A stretch of DNA of 19,346 bases from M3007 sp041736625 (lineage in GTDB: Bacteria > Bacteroidota > Bacteroidia > Chitinophagales > Saprospiraceae), in the NCBI GenBank assembly GCA_041736625.1, contig JBGSTG010000107.1, forward strand, positions 1 through 19,346. The letters run 5' to 3'. Under the pieces are notes generated by a model, which did not search any database, was not told the origin of the DNA, and was given only the letters and a program-made list of their open reading frames with translations. Numbering within the stretch: position 1 is the stretch's first letter; each line of letters opens with the position of its first letter. A program made the position numbers and the translations under genes. Positions 14,429 through 19,346 of the stretch are shown one piece after another.

Positions 14429-16477
14429 ATGAAACAATATTGCTTACTGCTGATCGGCTTGTTCGCCGCACAGATCGCCCTGGCCTCCAGCCACCGGGAG
14501 GCGCCGCTGATCTCCGACGATCCGCTGGCCGACAATACAGACCTCTACGCTTTTCGCAGCCCCGACAACCCCAATACCATCACCATCATCGCCGCCTACG
14601 TGCCCATGCAATTGCCGCACGGAGGCCCCAACTACTACGGCTTTGGGGAAAACATCCGCTACGAAATCCACATCGACAACAACATCGCCACACCCGGCGA
14701 CGACATCATCTACCGGTTTACCTTCAAAAAGGTGTTCGAAGACCCGTCCACCTTCTTTTACGTCCGTTTGGGCAAACAGAACCATAAAACCACCTACACC
14801 CTGGAAAAAAGCACCGACGGCGGTGCAACCTTCCAGATCGTAATCAACAACGGCGTGGTGCCACCCAACAACATCGGTCCGCGTTCCATCGAGGGCGGCG
14901 CCGGTCTCAACACCACCTATAACGCCCTGATGAGCAGCGCCACCCTTACCGCCATGAGCGGCGAGAAGGTGTTTTGCGGCCCTACCGACGACCCGTTTTT
15001 CGTTGACCTTGGCGGCGTATTCGACCTCGGCGACATGCCGCGCCAGGGCGGCTCCAAACCGCGCGACGGCGTGGCCTGCCTCAACGTGTCGACCATCGCC
15101 CTGCAAATCCCGATCGAGATGCTCCAGAAAGACGGCAAAAGCGCCGGCCAGGCCGCCAACATCCTCGACGGCGACTACGTGATCGGCATCTGGGCCTCCG
15201 CCAGCCGCCGCCAGATCCGCACGCTCAACACCGCCGGTACGGAAATGTACAGCGGCGACTGGGTGCAGGTGTCGCGCCTGGGCATGCCCCTGACCAATGA
15301 AGCCGTGATCCCGATCGGCTCCAAGGACCTGTGGAACGCCACCACGCCCTACGAAGACCTGGCCAACCTGTCCGTCTTCGGGCCGTACTTTTACAACCCG
15401 GAACTCGCCCTGTACATGGACGACAGCCAGTTTGGCACCGCCGTACCCGCCTTTGCGCCCTTGCGCATTCAGAGCACGTCACTCGGCGCGTTCGACTTCC
15501 GCAACGGCAAAGACGGGCTGTTCGTCCTGAAAGGCAACCCCGCCCTCGCGGGCACGGCCCTCGACGACGCTGTCTTCGGAACCCTGTTGCTGCCAGCGGC
15601 GGGCTCGCCCCGCTCCGTCGACCTGTGGCCCATCTTCCACACCGGCGTGCCCAACCTGCGCCCGTATCAACTGGCAACCGGCAAAAACGGCGACCCACTG
15701 GCTACCGGCAAACCATTTATCAACAACTTCCTGCCCAACGGCGGCGACATGCTCCGCCTCAACATGGCTGTGCCGCCTACCCCGCGCAACGACCCGGGTT
15801 TCAGCACACTCGGCATCGTCAACGCCGCCGTGCTGGGCCTCACCGATCCCACCTATGCAGGCAATGCCGACCTCCAGTTCATCCCGAACATGGACGGATT
15901 CCCCAACGGGCGCCGCCTGGAGGACGACGTGACCCTCATCGAACTGCAAGCCGTCTCCGGCGTGGCACTGGCCGCCATCGGCCTGTGGTACGACGATTAC
16001 GTGCCCGGCCAGACGCCCTCCCCGGTCACCCCGCAACTGCTGAATGTGCTCACCTATAACACCGGCATCGGCCAAAACGACACCACCTTCCGCAGCAGCT
16101 TCCCTTACGTGCAGGCGCCGTGGTCGGGCACGAGCCGCTGCTCGGGTGAAGGCCGCGACTACACCCAGCCGCAAATCCTCGACCCGACGGTCAGCGTGAG
16201 CGGCCTGAACGCACCGGAGATCATCGCCACCAACTTCCCCAACCCGTTCGAGAAAACAACGGCATTCAAATATCGCCTGCGCAACGACGGACGCGTGTCC
16301 ATTCAAATTTTCGACCTAAACGGCAAATTGGTAGAAACGCTGGTCAACCGGTCGCAATCCGCCGGCGAATACCAGGTCGAGTGGAATGCCGGCAACAGAC
16401 CCGCCGGTGTTTACCTGGCTGCCGTTTCGTTTGAAAACGGTCCGGCACAAACCATCCGTTTGAACAAAGCAAAATAA
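14429..16477 (+). CDS. DUF4331 protein, copy 2, with T9SS type A sorting domain (682 aa)
   Basis: The signal peptide is residues 1-19 (MKQYCLLLIGLFAAQIALA|SSHREAP). The DUF4331 domain (~20-575) aligns end to end with copy 1, with a two-residue insert near the PRQGGSK segment. A linker with two Cys (SRCSGEGRDY) then leads to a T9SS type A sorting domain at ~602-682: NFPNPFEKTT, a beta-rich middle with IQIFDLNGKLVETL, and PAGVYLAAV near the end. The protein is therefore expected to cross the outer membrane by T9SS and be attached to, or released from, the cell surface. The ATG follows an A-rich stretch (TATTAAAAAAAACAG) without Shine-Dalgarno. The next gene starts 5 bases after the stop. Confidence 0.95.
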   Translation: MKQYCLLLIGLFAAQIALASSHREAPLISDDPLADNTDLYAFRSPDNPNTITIIAAYVPMQLPHGGPNYYGFGENIRYEIHIDNNIATPGDDIIYRFTFKKVFEDPSTFFYVRLGKQNHKTTYTLEKSTDGGATFQIVINNGVVPPNNIGPRSIEGGAGLNTTYNALMSSATLTAMSGEKVFCGPTDDPFFVDLGGVFDLGDMPRQGGSKPRDGVACLNVSTIALQIPIEMLQKDGKSAGQAANILDGDYVIGIWASASRRQIRTLNTAGTEMYSGDWVQVSRLGMPLTNEAVIPIGSKDLWNATTPYEDLANLSVFGPYFYNPELALYMDDSQFGTAVPAFAPLRIQSTSLGAFDFRNGKDGLFVLKGNPALAGTALDDAVFGTLLLPAAGSPRSVDLWPIFHTGVPNLRPYQLATGKNGDPLATGKPFINNFLPNGGDMLRLNMAVPPTPRNDPGFSTLGIVNAAVLGLTDPTYAGNADLQFIPNMDGFPNGRRLEDDVTLIELQAVSGVALAAIGLWYDDYVPGQTPSPVTPQLLNVLTYNTGIGQNDTTFRSSFPYVQAPWSGTSRCSGEGRDYTQPQILDPTVSVSGLNAPEIIATNFPNPFEKTTAFKYRLRNDGRVSIQIFDLNGKLVETLVNRSQSAGEYQVEWNAGNRPAGVYLAAVSFENGPAQTIRLNKAK

Positions 16478-16482
16478 CAACG

Positions 16483-17676
16483 ATGAAAAATTTGATGATC
16501 GTTTTTGCGGGCATGACCCTGCTCTGGTGGGCGTGCGGACAAAAACCGGCAGACCAGACTACCGGCTTGCCTGAACTGCTGAAGCGGCCGCAGGTGATCG
16601 GTCCGGAAGGGGAAATGGCTTCCTTACTGGATCTGTACGACGAGCTGGCGGAAAAAATCAAGTCCAACCCCAAGGATGCGGGTTCCCGTCTGACCCTGGT
16701 CGAACTGTTTTTGCAGGAAGCGCGCATCTCCGGCGAACACGGGTATTACTACCCCGCAGCGCTCAAAATGGTCGACCAGGTGCTGTCCTTGCCGCTCAAA
16801 CCGGCCGAACAGTACCGGGCGCTGCTCGACAAAGCCTCCATCCTGCTCTCCCAGCACCAGTTCGCCGAGGCGCAACGGGTGGGTGAGCAGGCGCTGGCCA
16901 TCAACCCGAACGAAGCCGGCATCTACGGCGTGCTGATCGACGCCCACGTCGAACTGGGCCAATACGACAAAGCGGTGGAAATGGCCGATAAAATGGTGGC
17001 CATCCGCCCCGATATCCGCTCGTACAGCCGCATTTCGTACCTGCGCGAGATACACGGACAGGTCGACGGCGCCATAGAAGCCATGAAAATGGCCGTGGCG
17101 GCCGGATACCCCGGAATGGAGCAAACCGAATGGGCGCGGCTGACCCTGGGCGACCTGTACCGCAAATACGGACACCTCGACAGCGCTGTTTTTCAGTACA
17201 AAACCGCGTTGTCCGTGCGCCCCAACTACCCCTTCGCCGTAGCCGCCCTGGCGAATGCGGAAGCAGAAATGGGGAACATGGAAGCTGCAGAGACCCAGAT
17301 GGCCAAAGCCTGCGCCCTCATCCCGGAAGTGGGCTTTTTTGTAGACCGCGCCCGTTGGGCCAAACAGCAGGGCCGCACAGCAGAAGCCGAAACCATGACG
17401 AAAGACATTCTCGACATGCTGGCCGACGATGTGGCCTCCGGACACCAGATGGGGCTGGAATACGTGGAGGTGTACATGGACTTGCTTGACAACCCGGACG
17501 AAGCGCTGAAATACGCACTCGAGGAATACAAACAACGCCCGGAAAACATCGACGTGAACCAGGCGCTGGCCCGCATCTACCGGAAAACAGGCGACACCGA
17601 AAAAGCCAAAATGCACCTGACAGCCGCCATGCGCACCCATTCCAAAAATCCTGAATTGTTGGCGTTGGCGCAATAG
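16483..17676 (+). CDS. TPR-repeat lipoprotein (397 aa)
   Basis: The N-terminus MKNLMIVFAG..LLWWACGQ is a lipoprotein signal with the acylated Cys at residue 18. The rest is helical with tetratricopeptide-type repeats from about residue 110 to 388. Recognisable units include QFAEAQRVGEQALAINPNE (126-144), QYDKAVEMADKMVAIRPD (160-177), HLDSAVFQYKTALSVRPN (231-248), NMEAAETQMAKACALIPE (265-282) and DTEKAKMHLTAAMRTHSKN (371-389). TPR domains bind proteins, so it is likely a membrane-anchored scaffold or partner of the DUF4331 proteins encoded just upstream (5-base gap). The sigma-factor gene follows after 10 bases. The Gln after the acylated Cys-Gly gives no sign of inner-membrane retention; outer-membrane location is an inference. 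Confidence 0.92.
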   Translation: MKNLMIVFAGMTLLWWACGQKPADQTTGLPELLKRPQVIGPEGEMASLLDLYDELAEKIKSNPKDAGSRLTLVELFLQEARISGEHGYYYPAALKMVDQVLSLPLKPAEQYRALLDKASILLSQHQFAEAQRVGEQALAINPNEAGIYGVLIDAHVELGQYDKAVEMADKMVAIRPDIRSYSRISYLREIHGQVDGAIEAMKMAVAAGYPGMEQTEWARLTLGDLYRKYGHLDSAVFQYKTALSVRPNYPFAVAALANAEAEMGNMEAAETQMAKACALIPEVGFFVDRARWAKQQGRTAEAETMTKDILDMLADDVASGHQMGLEYVEVYMDLLDNPDEALKYALEEYKQRPENIDVNQALARIYRKTGDTEKAKMHLTAAMRTHSKNPELLALAQ

Positions 17677-17686
17677 GACGGAATAG

Positions 17687-18262
17687 ATGAAAAGGCCTAC
17701 ATTTGCCTTTGCATCAACAACAGTTGTTTTGGCTACTGAAAACCTGAAAGTACAAAGAGAGGAGCAAATCGTCCGGTTATTGCGCAGCAAAAACCCGGAC
17801 GGTTTGTCCCTTTTGTACGATCAGTACGCCAAAATGTTGTACGGCCTGCTGATGCAGATGCTACGCAACACGTCGGCTGCCGAAGAGGCGCTCCAGGATA
17901 CCCTGGTGAAAATCTGGAACAAAGCCGACAGCTTCGACCCCGAAAAGGGCAGGCTGATCACCTGGTGCCTGCAAATCGCGCGGAACACCGCCATCGACCG
18001 CCTGCGGGTGAAGCGCCTCAACCAGGTCTATGAATCTGAAGATTCCCTTAAAACAATACAAACCGGTTCACTAAACCCCGAAACCATCGGGGTAAGAGAC
18101 CTTTTGCAAAAACTGGCGCCCGAATACCGGGAGATCCTTGAGCTTTTGTACTTCCAGGGTTTTACCCAAACCGAAGCGGCAGAAGCCCTGAACATACCGC
18201 TTGGAACCTTAAAAACGCGTTGTTACGCCGCCATAAACCAGCTTGGCGCCCTGTTTACCTGA
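17687..18262 (+). CDS. ECF-type RNA polymerase sigma-70 factor (191 aa)
   Basis: Region 2 spans about residues 36-107 (LYDQYAKMLYGLLMQML, AEEALQDTLVKIW, LITWCLQIARNTAIDRLR). Region 4 spans about 138-187 (LAPEYREILELLYFQGFTQ, TEAAEALNIPLGTLKTRCY, a helix-turn-helix). There are no regions 1 or 3, as expected for the ECF class. It directs RNA polymerase to a specific promoter set when released by its anti-sigma factor, encoded 5 bases downstream; the pair resembles SigK/RskA. The ATG at 17687 is used here, but the first 14 residues look unlike a sigma N-terminus and contain a TAnnTTTG box in the DNA; a TTG at 17729 (giving MATENLKVQREEQ) is a real alternative. Confidence 0.95.
   Translation: MKRPTFAFASTTVVLATENLKVQREEQIVRLLRSKNPDGLSLLYDQYAKMLYGLLMQMLRNTSAAEEALQDTLVKIWNKADSFDPEKGRLITWCLQIARNTAIDRLRVKRLNQVYESEDSLKTIQTGSLNPETIGVRDLLQKLAPEYREILELLYFQGFTQTEAAEALNIPLGTLKTRCYAAINQLGALFT
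17698..17705 (+). promoter_or_regulatory. Candidate Bacteroidota -7 box (TACATTTG)
   Basis: TACATTTG is an exact match to the TAnnTTTG -7 consensus of Bacteroidota housekeeping promoters. It lies just inside the annotated start of the sigma-factor gene. No good -33 TTTG lies at the expected 19-21 base spacing upstream (the nearest TTG is about 30 bases away), so the match could be chance. If real, it would give the sigma/anti-sigma pair its own transcript and favour the TTG start at 17729. Confidence 0.25.
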
Positions 18263-18267
18263 TCGTT

Positions 18268-19035
18268 ATGGATCTCACCGCCTACATTGAATCCGGAGTT
18301 CTGGAGTTGTACGTCATGGACGCGCTCCCCCCCGCCGAAGCCGGCGAAGTGGAAGCCATGGCGGCCCGGCATCCGGCCGTGGCGGTGCGTATCCAGGCGC
18401 TGCACCAGGTTTTCATCCGGCTGGCCGAAGCGGGCGCGGTGGAACCCCGCGCGGGGTTGCGCCAGGAGACGCTCGACCGGGTCGCGCAGGATCGCGCGCC
18501 GGACGTGCAACCCGTAAATGCCCCCAAAGGCAATCCCTGGCTGTTGGCGACTGCGGTGGCGACCATTGTCGTGCTCGGCGCGGCCCTGCTTTACCGGACC
18601 ATCGCCCACCGGCAAACGCTCAACGAATGCCGGGAAGCGCGCACCGCGCTGGAAGAACAACTGCAGGTGCAAAAGGCCAATCTGGACTTCCTGCTCCGCG
18701 CCGGCACCCAACCCATCGCCCTGAAGGGCACTCCGCTGGCGCCCGACGCGCAGGTGACCGTTTACTGGAACCCCGGGACGCAAACCACCCTACTGGCCGT
18801 CGGCCAGCTGCCCCCGGCGCCCTCCGGCCGACAGTACCAACTTTGGTCGCTCCGGAACGGGCAACCAAAAAGCGCCGGGCTCCTGCCGCTTGAACCGACG
18901 GTGAACCTGCAAACCATGGAAAATGTCGCCGAGGCCGATATGTTTGCCATCACCGAGGAGCCGGCAGGCGGCGTGGAATCCCCTACGCTGGACCGGTTGG
19001 TGGCGGCGGGGAATGTGGCTTCGAGGTCTTTTTGA
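18268..19035 (+). CDS. Membrane anti-sigma factor, RskA-type (255 aa)
   Basis: The ATG at 18268 lies 5 bases after the sigma-factor stop. Residues 1-60 form the cytoplasmic sigma-binding part (IESGVLELYVMDALPPAEAG is the typical opening); the zinc-binding HxxxCxxC motif of ZAS anti-sigmas is absent, as in many RskA homologues. One membrane helix spans residues 91-109. Then comes a probable coiled coil (~115-143), followed by the RskA C-terminal domain (~144-245: VTVYWNPGTQTTLLAVGQLP, YQLWSLRNGQPKSAGLL, FAITEEPAGG). It should hold the neighbouring sigma factor at the membrane and release it on an envelope signal, usually by regulated proteolysis. The outer part may sense the DUF4331/TPR products (inference). 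Confidence 0.93.
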   Translation: MDLTAYIESGVLELYVMDALPPAEAGEVEAMAARHPAVAVRIQALHQVFIRLAEAGAVEPRAGLRQETLDRVAQDRAPDVQPVNAPKGNPWLLATAVATIVVLGAALLYRTIAHRQTLNECREARTALEEQLQVQKANLDFLLRAGTQPIALKGTPLAPDAQVTVYWNPGTQTTLLAVGQLPPAPSGRQYQLWSLRNGQPKSAGLLPLEPTVNLQTMENVAEADMFAITEEPAGGVESPTLDRLVAAGNVASRSF

Positions 19036-19049
19036 TGGGCTTTGCGCGG

Positions 19050-19077
19050 GTAGAGATGTTGGATGCAACGTCTCTAC
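19050..19077. repeat. REP-like palindrome (12-bp arms, 4-base loop)
   Basis: GTAGAGATGTTG (19050-19061), loop GATG, CAACGTCTCTAC (19066-19077). The arms pair over all 12 positions with one G:U wobble. No T-run follows, so it is not a standard terminator. From memory, closely similar GTAGAGACGTTG/CAACGTCTCTAC palindromes are scattered between genes in Bacteroidota and cyanobacteria; I could not check this. It lies 14 bases after the anti-sigma stop and may stabilise the 3' end of the operon mRNA. Confidence 0.6.
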
Positions 19078-19175
19078 GAATTCGTCCTACGAGCATATTC
19101 TGTCCATTACACACAAGTTCTTTGAACTCCTGGCATGTCGAGAATTGACGGCGTGTTTAGGTGAAGATTTATTAT

Positions 19176-19206
19176 GCTAACCGCAAGGGTTTTGCGGTTA
19201 GCTTTT
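19176..19206 (+). terminator. Intrinsic terminator
   Basis: A perfect 11-bp stem GCTAACCGCAA / TTGCGGTTAGC (19176-19186 and 19192-19202) with loop GGGTT is followed by TTTT (19203-19206). It sits 140 bases after the anti-sigma stop and is the likely end of the plus-strand operon. On the minus strand no T-run follows the stem, so it should work one way only. Nothing convincing lies in the roughly 100 bases between the palindrome and this hairpin. Confidence 0.85.
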
Positions 19207-19207
19207 A

Positions 19208-19346
19208 ATCGGGTAGGAGGCGGCTTTCGCCGCCGTCCCCCCACACCACCGGGCATACTCTTCGTACCACGGCGGTTTCCGTCAGTTTCTCCGGCGGGTC
19301 ATTTCCGTGTAAATAGATCGAAGTCCTAGCTCTCGGAACCATGCTT
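19208..19346 (-). mobile_element. 3' end of a probable group II intron (domains V and VI), rest outside window
   Basis: Read on the minus strand, this stretch has the pattern found after group II intron reverse-transcriptase genes. ACCGCCG pairs with CGGTGGT (about 19279-19244) around an inner hairpin with a GAAG-containing loop, resembling domain V. Next comes a GGCGGC-GAAA-GCCGCC hairpin (19234-19219) and then TCCTACCCGAT, resembling domain VI. The last A before CCCGAT (opposite 19214) lies 7 bases from the proposed 3' end, where the bulged branch-point A belongs, and the end GAT fits the AY rule. A 45-codon frame (19342-19205) crosses it and is not a gene. The reverse-transcriptase ORF would lie to the right. 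No search was possible. Confidence 0.55.

Noticed and set aside
16624..17790. 388-codon minus-strand ORF opposite the TPR lipoprotein
   Set aside because: It is antisense to a gene with a clear lipobox and TPR repeats; the Phe/His/Val-rich product has no recognisable domain.
19205..19342. 45-codon minus-strand ORF at the right edge
   Set aside because: It runs through the proposed intron domains V and VI and stops one codon past the proposed intron end; better explained as structured RNA.

Overview
The window looks like a high-GC member of the Bacteroidota, most likely of the class Saprospiria (Haliscomenobacter/Lewinella-like). This is a judgement from gene content and signals. It carries a giant secreted protein built of beta-helix, PKD-like and HYR-like modules, a type IX secretion (T9SS) C-terminal sorting domain, DUF4331 proteins, an ECF sigma/RskA-type anti-sigma pair, and A/T-rich start regions without Shine-Dalgarno sequences.

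Left half (1-10834, minus strand). One reading frame stays open from an ATG at 10267 to the left edge and encodes at least 3,422 residues. The gene continues outside the window, so its C-terminus is missing. In order it holds a signal peptide, a jelly-roll-like N-terminal domain, two right-handed beta-helix modules, an Ig-like domain, a tandem pair of ~90-residue repeats, a SprB-like segment, five ~93-residue PKD-like repeats, one diverged PKD/Ig-like domain, and a Cys-rich stretch of HYR-like modules. Just upstream on the same strand is a small secreted protein of unknown function (10358-10834). The long plus-strand open frames over this half are antisense artefacts.

Right half (11077-19035, plus strand). 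A secreted protein and a four-helix membrane protein overlap by ATGA (11077-12479). They are followed by a compact run of five genes: two tandem DUF4331 proteins, a TPR lipoprotein, an ECF sigma factor and its membrane anti-sigma factor (12623-19035). Only the second DUF4331 protein carries a T9SS tail. A plausible reading is a surface/periplasmic module whose own sigma/anti-sigma pair controls it or a wider regulon; the substrate and signal are unknown.

Right edge (19036-19346). This stretch has no protein gene that I accept. It holds a REP-like palindrome, a strong intrinsic terminator for the plus-strand operon and, right against the terminator, what looks like the 3' end (domains V and VI) of a group II intron on the minus strand. 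The body of the intron would lie outside the window.

I found no tRNA, rRNA, CRISPR array or classical insertion sequence.
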